Shown here: piece by piece, positions 47,227 through 58,591 of the stretch
How positions within the stretch are numbered: position 1 is the stretch's first letter
Layout of the letters: the number at the start of each line of letters is the position of its first letter
DNA from: Ascarosepion bandense
Taxonomy: Eukaryota > Mollusca > Cephalopoda > Sepiida > Sepiidae
Length of the DNA stretch: 64,000 bases
Assembly: GCA_037127315.1 (NCBI GenBank)
Contig: JBBBDQ010001187.1
Coordinates: forward strand, 716,001-780,000
Direction of reading: 5' to 3'
Made by a program: the position numbers and the translations under genes
The notes under the pieces: model-generated
Database searches by the model: none
What the model saw: only the letters and a program-made list of their open reading frames with translations
Told to the model about the DNA's origin: nothing

Positions 47227-47239
47227 GTTTCACTATAAG
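46228..47239. other. Mixed AT-rich DNA with one dispersed repeat and two (TA)n tracts
   Basis: 46870-46985 ('TATAATTTATAATAAATATTCATAGCTCTAT...GAGCACTGTTT') recurs at 60605-60720, and both copies are followed by a (TA)n tract (46999-47035 and 60722 on). Another TA tract is at 47177-47222. Confidence 0.6.
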
Positions 47240-47690
47240 TTAGACGAGAATGACACTCGACCGCGGGTGGTTACAGGGAGGGAAAGAGATTTTGAGTTCC
47301 TTGGCATTTACAGGGAGGGAAAGTGAAAATGAAAGAGAATGAGAATGAAAGGATTGATAACGGGTGGGGAGAACAAAAGGCAATGAGGAAATAACATTCA
47401 AGAAGACAGAAGATGATGATGGAAGTTGCATTTAAAATTTTTAAGAATTTTATATTGGAAGCAAGAACTCGGAAAGAAAGTTCCACAGGTGGGAAGTGTG
47501 ATAAAAGAAAACAATCTTAATATAGAAATGCAATTCGAATTTAGCTAGTTGAACAGTAAGAAGGTGATAGCTAGTTTTCAATCTAGTAACACGCTTATAT
47601 TCATGTTGTCTGTGCAACAGGAAAAAGGCCATTCTTGAAAATATTTGGAGAACAAACAGAAGAATGCACATCATGTAGAATGACTCCAGA
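47240..47690 (-). pseudogene. LINE-B 3' region, minus strand, highly degraded
   Basis: 'GAAAGTTCCACAGGTGGGAAGTGTGATAAAAGAA' and 'TTTAGCTAGTTGAACAGTAAGAAGG' are the reverse of the LINE-B 'RLWNS' and 'HPFTVK' blocks. No continuous frame remains. Confidence 0.6.
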
Positions 47691-47699
47691 CAAGTTTAA

Positions 47700-48090
47700 T
47701 TTGAAGTTTAAGTTTTGCTTAACGGCATATCAACCTTTGTAGATTATTTAATGCTAAAAAGACGGTGTTTTAAGGTTGTTTTTTTAATGTTTTTTTAATG
47801 TTCGGTTGTAGTGAGAAGGTTGATTTAGTCAGATTTTAATGAAAATTTGTTTTATCCTTTTTTATGTCATCTTTTTTTTTTGTATTTAAAAATGTTTTTC
47901 TGAGAATAAACTTTCCTTCAAACATGTGTTATGGTGTTATGGTAATAATTTTTTCTTTAAAAATGTATTGTTGGTAATATTTTTCCATCAAATATGTATA
48001 TTTTTCTATAAAGGTCTAATTTTACACTTTCATAGTGTTTTGACCCCAGTTTGGGGGTTAACTATTTGCTCATAACTGGTGCCTTAACAG
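47700..48090. repeat. Dispersed repeat shared with 15195-15770
   Basis: Both copies share 'GCATATCAACCT' and 'CTTTCATA' blocks at similar spacing. The class is unknown. Confidence 0.45.
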
Positions 48091-48199
48091 ATGGTATCAC
48101 TTCGGGTCAGAGTACTCATTGACTCAGCAGTAAATCATAAAACAAATATCCACTGTCGGCATCGTGGGTAAGTATATATTAACATCGATATTTCATTCG

Positions 48200-48205
48200 A
48201 AATTA

Positions 48206-48286
<81 letters not shown>

Positions 48287-48781
48287 ATTTAGGCTGGAAA
48301 GTTACTTTTAAACATATCAGATTAAATAAATTGCAAACCCTATGTTTGCTTATTCTTAATCCGTTCATACACACACATAATCTTTCGCGTATTACAATCA
48401 AAAGATGTTAGAAATTAGTTGTAACGTTGACAGATGCCATTTTTATTCATTTATTAAGTTACCCAAGTACTTTCAACCTCTTTCCGAGATCATTTTCAGG
48501 GGTGTGAGTTATGGTAACCAATGTAACCGGAAAACTGTGTTGCTAAAATTTAACGTAGATGTTTTCACCTGCTTTCAATATAATGGTTGATAAATTGCTA
48601 AAAAATATATATTTTAACACGTGCATGACCATAACATTACAACATATAAAAAAAGTGAATTTTGGATAATTTTCACCTTTTAATGAACGCTAGCATTTTG
48701 TCAACCATTTTAATCAAAGCAGGACAAATGTATGAACGGATTTTATTAAAAATAAGCAAACATTGTTTGTAATTTATTTAA

Positions 48782-48834
<53 letters not shown>

Positions 48835-48835
48835 A
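48200..48835. mobile_element. Fold-back element F2, copy 2, with (CT)n(TA)n(GT)n and (CA)n(TA)n ends
   Basis: The opening tract is CT/TA/GT (48208-48287) and the closing tract CA/TA (48784-48830). The arms match F2 copy 1 ('CAGATTAAATAAATTGCAAA', 'TCGCGTATTACAATCAAA', 'GAACGGATTTTATTAAAAATAA'). The centre ('CCCAAGTACTTTCAACCTCTTTCCGAGATC') lies in the opposite orientation to that of copy 1. Confidence 0.75.
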
Positions 48836-49054
48836 ATATGTGTGTGTGTGTATGTGTTTGTGTTTGTGCGTGTGCGTGTGTGTGTATGCTTGCGTGTGTG
48901 TTTGTGCGTGTGTGTTTGTGTAAATGATGGGAATATTTAATGGGCTGTTTTGAGGGTGGGTACGTGTGTGGGTGCTTGTTTGTAGTTGTTCGCAAGTGCT
49001 TAATAAGTCCATATAATTTTCCCATATATTATATACATTTACACTCACAGATAA

Positions 49055-49100
<46 letters not shown>
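48836..49100. repeat. (GT)n-rich degenerate tract and (TA)n
   Basis: TGTGTGTG with TGCG interruptions runs to about 48925, and a TA run lies at about 49058-49100. Frames through it are artefacts. Confidence 0.9.
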
Positions 49101-49103
<3 letters not shown>

Positions 49104-49432
49104 TGTGCGTGTGTATTCATGTGTGTGTTTGTGTTGTGGTCGAGTGATATGACTGTAGTGGGCTGTTTTTGATGGTGGGTGGGAATAGCTGTCTGGGCCT
49201 AAAATTAGCATTCGTAACCTTAGCTTGGGGCGACACTTATTGCCAAAGTTCCTTCAGAAGCGAACTTGTGCGTTGGACAAAATTGCTAATCTTTCTCCGT
49301 TCTAAGTTCCTGTAAATAAAGCTATCAACTACAGAAGTCACCCTGTAATTTAACCACTCTTCGTCCACTAAAGAATTTGATACAAATAAATATCCACATA
49401 TTTTTGCACACTTTATACACATATCCACACAA

Positions 49433-49436
<4 letters not shown>

Positions 49437-49482
<46 letters not shown>

Positions 49483-49601
49483 TATTTTATTAATATCTAT
49501 CTATCTATTATTTTATTAATATCTATCTATCTATCTATTATTTTATTAATATCTATCTATCTATTATTTTATTAATATCTATCTATCTATTATTTTATTA
49601 A

Positions 49602-49648
<47 letters not shown>

Positions 49649-49653
49649 TATTT
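49437..49653. repeat. (ATCT)n with an embedded minisatellite
   Basis: ATCT runs are broken five times by TATTATTTTATTAATATCTATC, giving a higher-order pattern with variable ATCT numbers between copies. Confidence 0.9.
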
Positions 49654-49754
49654 TATCCTTTATTATGCGGTCCAATAGAGTGTCATAGTGGTTAGAATAT
49701 TTGTTGAGTCAACATTCGACAAAAAGGAATGACTACTTGCATTAAAAATGAGTA

Positions 49755-50155
49755 TTTTATTTTAATCGTATCACCCCGAGCAAGGCGTAAGGCCACTGAT
49801 GTGCAGAAGCTACAAAAGAGTAAACAGCTTAGGGGGCTACATAGGAGTAAAAAGGTTCGATAGAAGAGAGGAACGAAAAACACAAACCAGTTAGAAAGAA
49901 GCAAGAGAAGGATGGGGATACAGGTGTGATGACAGTTGCAAAGGTGGAGAGAAATGAAAGGATATACAGGGTGGTGATGAAAGAACTAGAGTCAAGTGGT
50001 TAAGAGTTGAGCATTGACTTTGCATTTAAATGCCTGTAGGTTGTAGCCGTCAGGAAAGCAAGAATATGAAAGCGAGTTCCACAAGCGGGAAGTGCGATAA
50101 ATGAAGCTGCAGGAGTAGAATTGTTGTCTGCATTTGGTTGATCTGTGAATGAATC
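49755..50155 (-). pseudogene. LINE-B 3' end, minus strand
   Basis: In reverse it shows the 3' end (CGTATCACCCCGAGCAAGG...GGGGGCTACATAG), then the 'RLWNSLS' block (GCGAGTTCCACAAGCGGGAAG). It is close to the copy at 38845-39245 ('AGAGTCAAGTGGTTA', 'GTAGCCGTCAGGAAAGCAAG'). Confidence 0.8.
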
Positions 50156-51075
50156 TTTCATTCCGTGAAACTTTTGGATTGTTATTTTGGCACTAGAGGC
50201 AAGTATATATATATATATATGAAGATAGATATTTACATTAAAATATACTTTTAAGACATAAAAAATGATACTTGTAGAAAATATTTATATACAATTTACT
50301 GTTCGGCTTAATTTCAAAAAGGTCCCTGTCCTACTTCCTTAAAAATACCTCTTGTCTACGTTGCTCCTACTGATTTTTTGGACAATTTGAACTCGCAAAT
50401 ATAATGGCATTAAATATTTATGAACGAATAACTTATCTTAACAACTTATTAATCTGTCTTTAAGGTACTGTGTGAGGATGCGTAGTCAACTTACCAACAC
50501 ACACGCATATATATATATTTGTCGGATTCCCATTAGACGATTACTATTATGAGTCTTCGACATTTTTTTGTCAATTGTCTTATAATCAATTACCTTCCTG
50601 TGGCGTCTTTAGCGGTTTTTGTGCTAAAATATTCATGATATATATGAGAATGTTTCACGAGACAAAATCGTACGATAATGTAATTAGTCAACAGATGCGC
50701 GGAACCACAAAGCAAAACAAAAAAAAAACGCGCTTTGGCGGAAATATGTGTCAGTCGTTGTGTTAGGATGTTGGCGGGCGTAACTTTCGCGAATTAGAAG
50801 TTGCCTGTCAAATTGTCCCGCGACTTGCAGTCGGTATATGAATTAGTCATTAACTAGTACATTGGCAATGTCTGTAAATGCTGACTGAGATGTATATCAA
50901 TGTTTAGCAAGTGAAGTAAAAGACAGGAAAGCACTCTTTCAGATTTTTTATTATTCAAAAATATGATATAAAACAAGTTTACACTCATTTTGAATTGCAT
51001 GTCTAGATATTGCAGCGATTTGGCCGTCCGAAGAAAACTTTCAAATGCAAATGACACACTTTAAAAGCAAGAGAT
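50156..51075. other. Unassigned DNA
   Basis: Short TA tracts lie near 50203 and 50508. No gene or repeat family was recognised. Confidence 0.4.
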
Positions 51076-51078
51076 GTA

Positions 51079-51410
51079 GTAGATAGATCTATCTCCCGGT
51101 TCACACTCCACCCATGTCTATTGAACAGGTTAAGAGGCTCATCCCTTGTTTCATGTTTAGGATGTGGTTTCCGGCTTTCTCTTTTCCAATCTTCTCACTT
51201 TGTTTTTTTTTTCAATTGGAGTAGATAGATCTATCTGTTGCCCGGTTCACACTCCACCCATGTCTATTGAACAGGTTAAGAGGCTCATCCCTTTTTCCCT
51301 GTTTAGGATGTGGTTTCCAGCTTTCTCTTTTCCAATCTTCTCACTATTACGTAGCCCCCTGCACATCAGTGGCGTTACCGCCTTGCTCGGGGTGATACGA
51401 TTAAGAAAAA
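51079..51410 (+). mobile_element. Tandem duplication fused to a LINE-B terminus
   Basis: 'GTAGATAGATCTATCT...CGGTTCACACTCCACCCATG...CCAATCTTCTCACT' is present at 51079-51207 and 51223-51352. The second unit runs straight into 'ACGTAGCCCCCTGCACATCAGTGG...CTTGCTCGGGGTGATACGATT', the LINE-B 3' end. Confidence 0.75.
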
Positions 51411-51515
51411 AAATTACACATTGCGTCTTAAACTTCAAAATTTTTTCTTTGCAGCAGTTCAAAAATTTACATGCATTGCTTTGATTTCAGTTTGTTTTAA
51501 GTGAAAATATATTTA

Positions 51516-51560
<45 letters not shown>

Positions 51561-52640
51561 TAGCGGAAACTGTAGAATTTCCACGGAAGCATAATATGGT
51601 TTCCTGGAAAAATTTTACTTTGCCATACTACAAATGATAGTAACGTCTTCAGACATAAAGGTATTGGATAATAAAATAACGATAGCACAGATTGTAATTT
51701 TATTAAAATATCTATAAAAGTAATGTCCATAGAAACTACTTTACTGTAATCTTATATTACTAGCGGAACTCGTGGAATTTTCACGGAAGGATAATTATGG
51801 TTTCCTGGAAAAAAATTTACTTTGTCATACTACAAATGACAGTAACGTCTTCAGACATAAAGCTATTGGATAACAAAATAACGATAACACAGAGTGTAAT
51901 TTTATTAAAATATCTTTAAAAGTAACGTCCATAAAAGCTACTTCACTGGAATCTTATATTACTAGCGGAACCCGTGGAATTTCCAGGTAAGGATAATTAT
52001 GATTTCTTGGAAAGATTTTACTTTCTCATACTACAAATGAGAGTAACGTCTTCAAAAATTAAGGTGCTGGATAATGAAATAACGATAACACAGAATGTAA
52101 TTTCATTAAAATATCTTTAAAAGTAACGTCCATAGAAGCTACTTTATTGTAATCTTATATTATATTAAGCGGAGTAGGCACAAACCATAAAAAAACATAC
52201 TGTACGCTATGTTGTGAGATATTTTGAAAGATAATTTTTTTATTACTGAAAAATCATGGCTTCTGTGTCCATTGTAAACAAAAAAGTTCAACTGAGTGTA
52301 GAGGCCAGAAATTTTGTTATTAGCTCACGGGATACGACAACAAACATACCTATTTTTACTCTATTGTGCAGTACACACACATACACACACACAATTACTG
52401 CTACAACCACCAGCTTAAGCTGCTACTGATACGGTAATGCTATAGGCTCTATCCTCGTACTATCTCCCTTATTACTATCCTTCCGTTTGGCAAAAGTGAG
52501 AGAAAGGCTGAGGAGAATAAAAAGATAGAGGGAGAAGAAAATCTCGTGTAGAATGTAAGTGTGTAACGGACGGAGGATCTAAGTAACTACCTAACTAAGG
52601 AAGGAACAAGCAGAATTATTATATAGACATAAATTATAAT
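51561..52640 (+). mobile_element. Element E with triplicated 200-bp head and 24-bp tail repeats
   Basis: Heads begin TAGCGGAA at 51561, 51761 and 51963, so the units are 200 and 202 bases. Each holds a (CC)GTGGAA...TTCCA(CGG) stem at its start. The rest matches 35745-36240. It follows a (TA)n (about 51520-51560). At the far end a 24-bp unit with TTATTATATAGACATAAATT is repeated about four times (52612-52712). Confidence 0.8.
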
Positions 52641-52862
52641 TATTATATAGACATAAATTATAATTATTATATAGACATAAATTATAATTATTATATAGAC
52701 ATAAATTATATAAAATAAGCAAAAAATACTGTTTGTGTACAGAATCTGGCGTGGATACTTCCTTTTTTTCTTTTTTTTGCTCCTCAAGATTTCATTAACT
52801 TTCCTCTTCATAATCGCAGAGTAATCTTTGGCGAATATAATTATATACGGGAAAAGGTTATA

Positions 52863-53407
52863 CGAGGGTCATTGAATAAATATGGTAAATTTTTCTGTAT
52901 GAGGACTTCTAATACAGATAGAAGCTTACATTAGTTTTAATTTTTTTCCTTTACTTTTTTTTTAAAGGGATTTAATTTTTTGGCAGATTGAAAAATACTT
53001 TTCAAATAAATAGTTTTCCAAATTAACAAAGATGTCCGACCAAGAAGCATGCTTCTGGATTAAACAGAGATCAGTTTTCAAGTTTTTGTTTGCTGAAGGG
53101 TACAAACCAGTTGAAATACATAGGAAAATGTATACTGTGTTATAGTGCCATATATTGTAGCCAACACAATGTCTACAAGTGGGCTAAATTTTTTAAAGAA
53201 TTATGAAAGTGACGATGAAGTCAAAAGTGCTGTGAGCGATTGACTGAGACATCAGTTCAAAGTTTTTTACGCCGAGGAAATAGGGAAGCTTGTGCACAGA
53301 TGGGAAAAGTGTGTGACACTGCTGGGAGACTACGCTGAAAATAAAAAAAAATAAGTAAGCTTCTATCTGTATCATAAAAATTTCCCTTATTTATTGAATG
53401 ATACTCG
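52863..53407 (+). mobile_element. Internally deleted mariner, 545 bp, with both terminal repeats
   Basis: The left end CGAGGGTCATTGAATAAATA and the right end read in reverse, CGAGTATCATTCAATAAATA, begin inverted repeats of 50-60 bases that finish in 'GATAGAAGCTTA'. TA lies just outside each end. The interior encodes the transposase N-terminus 'MSDQEACFWIKQRSVFKFLFAEGYKPVEIHRKMYTV' (from 53032), then, after stops and a large deletion, the C-terminus 'EIGKLVHRWEKCVTLLGDYAE'. The catalytic domain is gone. It could move only with a transposase supplied in trans. Confidence 0.9.
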
Positions 53408-53539
53408 TATGTAAGCGAAAATCTTAAATACAGAAAATCGGAGTTAAACCAATTCAGTATCTTAGCCTATATAAAATCCACAATGAAAGTGAATTTATTC
53501 TCTGGTGTTAATTCGGAATCAAAGTAAATTCATTATTAC

Positions 53540-54250
53540 TTAATGCGCACGGCTTCTGCTTCAGCTCTGACGAACTTATCTCCCTGGTGCCCTGTCTAAA
53601 TGAATTTACTTACGCTACTAGTTCGGCAATACGTCCAACTCTTTTACAGTTAAAACAGTTAAATGTAACCGCCACTTCTACTTTAATAGTCTTTTTCTCT
53701 TACTTCTTTCGTGTGGAACTCCCTTCTGTAAAATTGCATTCCTGATAGCTACACTCTCCAAGGATGTGCATTGTGGTGCAGTGGATATCGGCTCGGAACG
53801 AGAAATCGGGGAGTCGAGTTCGAATTTCAGTTGAATTCATTTCATTCACTTCCGCGCAAATACCCTTGGGAAAGGTATTAATCTGTCTCTTCCTTCCAGT
53901 TATGGGTTAAGTACCAGGACAGATTGGGTTCTATAGCCTTGGCTGGCAAACAGTCTACCGCAGAAAGCAATGACAACCTACTGCGGGATAATCTTCTGCC
54001 AGTCAGTCATGTCTCGAAAGAGACATGATCACCCAACGCGTGTATCACGTATGACACTTAACTGACTGACAATCTCCAAGAGCTTAAGTGCAATGTAAAT
54101 TGCCAAATTCTATCTCCTTAATTTCCATCTTTCGCATATCATTTCTCCGACACCCTCTGTACTTTGTTTTTTTTTTTTGTTTTCTCGAGCTCCTGTCATG
54201 TAACCCCCTGCGCATCTCCGGCAGTAATAACTTGCTTGATTATAAAAAAA
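53540..54250 (+). mobile_element. LINE-B 3' region interrupted by SINE-A
   Basis: 53540-53762 covers 'CACGGCTTCTGCTTCAGCTC...CTGGTGCCC' to 'GATAGCTACACTCTCCAAG'. 54073-54250 resumes with AATCTCCAAGAGCTTAAGTG and ends at 'ATGTAACCCCCTGCGCATC...CTTGCTTGATTAT'. Frames are broken. Confidence 0.85.
53763..54072 (+). mobile_element. SINE-A, full-length, nested in LINE-B with target duplication
   Basis: The head GATGTGCATTGTGGTGCAGTGG and the tail CTTAACTGACTGAC are both complete. The flanks ACACTCTCCAAG (53751-53762) and ACAATCTCCAAG (54069-54080) form a 12-bp near-perfect direct repeat overlapping the tail. The stem-loop at 54008-54027 has loop GAAA instead of the usual TTTC. Confidence 0.9.
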
Positions 54251-54366
54251 AGTTTCATTTCTGGGCAGTAAAACAACTGATTATATTTAAGACAACCAAG
54301 ATGACCAAACATTCATAAATATTAATTTAAACAAGTTTTTTTTCTCTAATATTATAAATACATAGA

Positions 54367-54752
54367 CACTATCGGCCATAATTATTAGGCCACCCCAGGT
54401 TTTTTAAAAGAAATGATGTATTTTATACTATTTTTATGTAGATAATTCTAAATGAAAATAGAATGGCTCTTTTGTTATTATTATTTGCAACATTTTGTAA
54501 GGCAAAGAAGCAAAGATGAAATCGTCTGAATCACCATAAATTTTCTTCATTCTTTCATTGATGAAACTACAATATAGGTAATTATTAATTATTTATAAAT
54601 TCATTTGATGCACATGTTATTGTGCAGTATTAACAAAAGGATCATTCTATTTTCATTTACAATTATTCACTTGGCAATAAATACTAAAAAATAGTATGAA
54701 ATACGTCATTTTTTAAACGGCTGGTGTGGCCTAATTATTATGACCGATAGTG
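54367..54752. mobile_element. MITE with Tc1-like ends, 386 bp
   Basis: The left end CACTATCGGCCATAATTATT and the right end in reverse, CACTATCGGTCATAATAATT, are followed on both sides by AGGCCAC. TA follows the right end. The interior lacks a transposase. A related copy lies at 59625-59995 with the same internal order ('GATAATTCTAAATGAA', 'TCATTTGATGCACATGTT'). Confidence 0.85.
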
Positions 54753-54759
54753 TAGCTGG

Positions 54760-55060
54760 TCAAAGTGAACCTGTTAACAATACAGAGTTGATTTCATTCT
54801 CCTCAAAACATTTCAATCAGAGACATTGCTGCTGGATGTAGTTTATCGTCTAACCCAGGACGAGCTCAGTTTCGCATCCCAACGTGAACAAAGGAATTTG
54901 TAAAGAATGTGATGACGTTTTTATTTATTAATCTGATAAATTTTATTACTTTAATGTTATCAATATTAATTAATTATAATGTTATCCTCTAAAATAACGT
55001 TTAACGGGCTGAAAAGGTGACGACTGGCTCATATAATATATACTGGGTGAGATTAAACTA
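54760..55060. other. Unassigned AT-rich DNA
   Basis: It includes the 'GTAGTTTATCGTCTAACCCAGG' block also seen near 15855. No gene is evident. Confidence 0.4.
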
Positions 55061-55064
55061 TGAA

Positions 55065-55540
55065 TTCCTTCTTTTTCGTGTGTCCCTTCTGGGTGTAGGA
55101 GATCATGGACGTCCATTTGTCTCTTCTAACTCATAATATCTTTCCTCTTGGTATCTCTCCCAAACTCCGCACCGCCATCCATTTGCTCATGTTCATCAAA
55201 TATGTTTTGCACTGCTTCCCCTTGTCTCTTCTATCCGCCCTGTGAGTATAAGATTCTCCAAACTCTCTTTCCTCATTACGTGTCCCAGGAACCTGTGCTG
55301 TTTCTTCCTGATGTTAAGCGGTTTCTTTTCATTTGCATCCTCTCCAACACCTCGTCGTTTCTCAAGTACTTGGACCATGGTATCCTCAGTATCCTTCTGT
55401 AGAAGCACATTTCTGCTGCCTCGAACCTCTCCTTCTTTGAAGAGATCGTCCAACATTGGCTGAGATACAGGAAGACAGATCTCATAGTCTAGCACTCTTT
55501 TCTTTGTTTCCAGTGAGATTATTTGGTCTCTCAGCAAAAT
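55065..55540 (-). pseudogene. LINE-A relative, 3' end, minus strand
   Basis: Reverse frames give 'MLRDQIISLETKKRVLDYEICLPVSQPMLDDLFKEGEVRGSRNVLLQKD' and 'MCFYRRILRIPWSKYLRNDEVLERMQMKRN', followed by a shifted 'KKQHRFLGHVMRKESLENLILTGRIE'. It is a diverged subfamily compared with 34369-35040, and no AAG tail is visible. Confidence 0.8.
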
Positions 55541-55544
55541 ACCT

Positions 55545-56500
55545 GAGTGAATAAAATGTTAAATAATGAAAATTTCAGTCTCGAGTTATCATTTTATCGG
55601 CTCACTCGCTTCATTACACTGTATGTGTGAGTGGGTGAGTGTGTGTTTACACAGTTTTTATCGCATAGAAAATAATAACCTTTCTCAATGAAATATTGTC
55701 GATACCGAACATCAACTGATATTCAAAAAAAATTTTTAAAATATCTATTTTTTTAAAAATCTTTGCTTTGATATAAATCATCACTTTCATAATGTGATTT
55801 TCTATTTCATCAAATTTCACCACTTGACTTTATTTTTATCTGTTGGTTTTCATTTGCTGATTTTCGTGTATTTAGTGCATTTTTTAAAAAATTTGCTTAT
55901 TTCGTACGTATTTTTTATCTTCGTAAATATATTTGCTTTTAAGGGAATCACACACGAAGGATGTCGTTATTTGCCGATTAAGCAAAATCGAACGGTAGTA
56001 TTCGTCTGGGTCAATCAGCAATCAAATTTGACGAATTAGTCGAGTATTTTTTATGTCTATGTGTGCGCGTGCGTGTGTGTTTCATGGGAAATTTTTTTTT
56101 CTCGATCTCAATCTTTTTCGGATGATTGATAAACAATTACATTTTTTCTTTTTTATTGCTTTTAAATCCTTTTTTTTTTGTTGTTGTTCCTTTTTTAACT
56201 ATTCTCATCTAAGCCTACGGGTGTGCCAATAGACATTTTATTCGGGACTTTTTATTAGATTTTATTAGATTATTTTATTTATTTGCTTAATGTGACTAGT
56301 CTTGTAGAAACTAACTCTTTTTACTGAAACGACAGACATCAAAGGGAAATAGTAGAAAGTGGACGTTTCATTTTTTAAAATAAACGTCGAATAAAATCGT
56401 TGTTTTTTATTTTATTTTATTTATTTCTTTGTTCATGTAAAAAATCTGCTTTCTAGCATTCTTTCTTTATTCCAATGTTCTCTATTATAATAAAGAACGT
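55545..56500. other. Unassigned AT-rich DNA
   Basis: Many T-runs and a GTGTGCGCGTGCGTGTGTG patch near 56060 are seen. An 81-codon frame at 55794-56039 is Phe/Leu-rich and has no recognised domain. Confidence 0.4.
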
Positions 56501-56502
<2 letters not shown>

Positions 56503-56564
<62 letters not shown>

Positions 56565-57451
56565 TGCTACTATAGTATGAGGCCCTCCTCAATATAGCGT
56601 GAGGTCTACCTCTAGTTTCGACTATCACGTCAGGTCTACCGCAGCATTGAACTATAATAACCAAATTAAAGCTCAGCTGAATTGACGGCAACGTCAGGGA
56701 AGGGGGAGGGTAAACCTACTTGCTGCACTTGGGTAGAAGATATATTGAGGTAAACCTCATACTGTTGTAACACACACACACACACACATATTGTAAGGAA
56801 GTGACAGAACACGTAGATTATTAAACCCACTGTTCCAGCATTTACTTTTATAAAGAGTGCCCGATACAATGTAGAGCTTTATATTGTAATAGTTGTTACA
56901 ATGATTTATAAAAGCATAGTATCACTACACAAAAATTCTCGTGTTTCAGAGCACAAGTGCTCTTCCTCGGCTGATTTTTGGAAGTGAATTAAATGGTGGA
57001 AACGATTTATTTTGGGGAATGGGTAGACACTTTTTATTTTACTACTATCTGTGAGTGAATAAAATAGAGATACTTTTTAGTGTTGTATGGGATTATTATA
57101 TTTTATTAATATAATATTCGTTTTTTTATTTTAACTTTAGGAGAGAATTATTTTATGTGAGTTAGGTATCTAATTGGGCCGCATAATACTTCAAATAGGT
57201 AAGTAATTTTAACTGTAAGTTGCTTTTTATATTAGAGCACGAGTTATGACTAATGCCTTTGATTAATTAAATTTTAACGAAATATTTTTTCGATGTTTAC
57301 ATAACACTGCTAATTCATCCCTATGGTTCAAAAGTTCACCATTGTTGGGCTACATTAGAAATGTGCTGCTTTTCACTCAGACATAAAGGGCAGATGTCGT
57401 TAAACGAGTTACAGAATTCTCCATTTTACTTTGTGTTTCTTATTTGTGTCC

Positions 57452-57460
<9 letters not shown>
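56503..57460. other. (TA)n, a CA tract and unassigned DNA
   Basis: A TA run (56503-56562) precedes a segment with AGTATGAGGCC near 56575 and an inverted-like AGGTAAACCTCATACTG near 56750, which suggests a small fold-back. A (CA)n lies at 56771-56787. The rest is unassigned. Confidence 0.5.
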
Positions 57461-57484
<24 letters not shown>

Positions 57485-57571
57485 TCCCTCCTGTCACGCT
57501 TATGGAAAGAGAGGGAGAGGGAGAATGAGGAAGAGAGAGAGAGAGAATAACGAAGCAGCTCAGTTTCTTTT

Positions 57572-57631
<60 letters not shown>
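57461..57631. repeat. (TA)n, (GAGA)n and (TA)n
   Basis: TA runs at 57461-57484 and 57577-57631 enclose a GA-rich patch (57507-57547). Confidence 0.9.
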
Positions 57632-57796
57632 AAAGTTGTGTATATATGCTTTCCTTACGATTGAGCTCTCTGGAGAAGAACATTTTGAAAACAATAACCA
57701 CTTCTGCAATTTACGCGTTACTCTTAGCAATAAATTGAGTTCTTCCGTGGACTGCCGTGTGTATACACCGCTTACATATAACTTCCCTTCTCTCAT

Positions 57797-57925
57797 TCTA
57801 TGGCTTAAGGAGTAGACACTCCGACTGACACTGAAGAAGTCGAGTTTCGATCCGGGCCAGAAGCAAATAAATGTCTAACCATAATGATGAACTGTGATAC
57901 AGCGAAACAGGCTTGTATATATATT
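57797..57925 (+). mobile_element. SINE-D copy 2
   Basis: 'TATGGCTTAAGGAGTAGACACTCCGACTGACACTGAAGAAGTCGAGTTTCGATCCGGG' has the same A-box and B-box layout as 6142-6280 and the same tail idea, ending in ACAGCGAAACAGGCTTGT. Confidence 0.55.
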
Positions 57926-58072
57926 TCTTTATATGACGCACATGGGTGTAGAATTTTCTTATGTCTTAATCTAAAATACTTAAGAATTGCTAATTTAATA
58001 CATTAATCTTAATAACTAAAATACAAAACATTTCCGGACGTATGCATCAAAATTTTAAATGTATTTTGATGC

Positions 58073-58073
58073 A

Positions 58074-58134
<61 letters not shown>

Positions 58135-58430
58135 CATTTATAAAGGAGTTATTACGCAACCTAGATTTCTACCATGAGTGGTATCTTCAGGCGATTTTCA
58201 ATAAATCAATAAATAAAGTTATTTATATAATATATATAATAAGTTGTTGAAAATCGCTTAAAGGCACCACCCATGGTAGAAACCCAGGTCGCGTAATAAC
58301 TCCTTTACAAATGGAAAATATTCAAAAGTTCTACAATATAATTGTATTGAACATTTTTAATGCAAATGTGCACTGGTCTAATCTTATTATGACCAGTGCA
58401 ATTTTGCATTAAACAATATCGCACCTGCTT
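58073..58430. mobile_element. Fold-back element F1, copy 3, seeded by (TA)n
   Basis: (TA)n (58073-58131) is followed by TTCCATTTATAAAGGAGTTA and 'GATTTCTACCATGAGTGG', which pair with 'CCACCCATGGTAGAAACCC' and 'TAACTCCTTTACAAATGGAA' around 58270-58320. Arms are about 70 bases. The tail 'AAAAGTTCTACAATATAATTG' matches the other F1 copies. A terminal GACCAGTGCA forms a small further palindrome with TGCACTGGTC. Confidence 0.85.
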
Positions 58431-58439
58431 TCTCAGCTT

Positions 58440-58550
58440 TCTATTGTTTCTTTCTAACTAGCTTGTACTCCTCACTCTTTTCTAATTAATCTTTTTACAT
58501 TTATGTAACCTCCTGCACATCAGTAGCGTTTCTGCCTTGCTCGGGGTGAA

Positions 58551-58590
<40 letters not shown>
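58440..58590 (+). mobile_element. LINE-B 3' terminus followed by (TA)n
   Basis: 'TATGTAACCTCCTGCACATC' and 'CTGCCTTGCTCGGGGTGAAATG' form the LINE-B end, here running directly into a TA tract (58553-58587). Confidence 0.8.
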
Positions 58591-58591
<1 letters not shown>

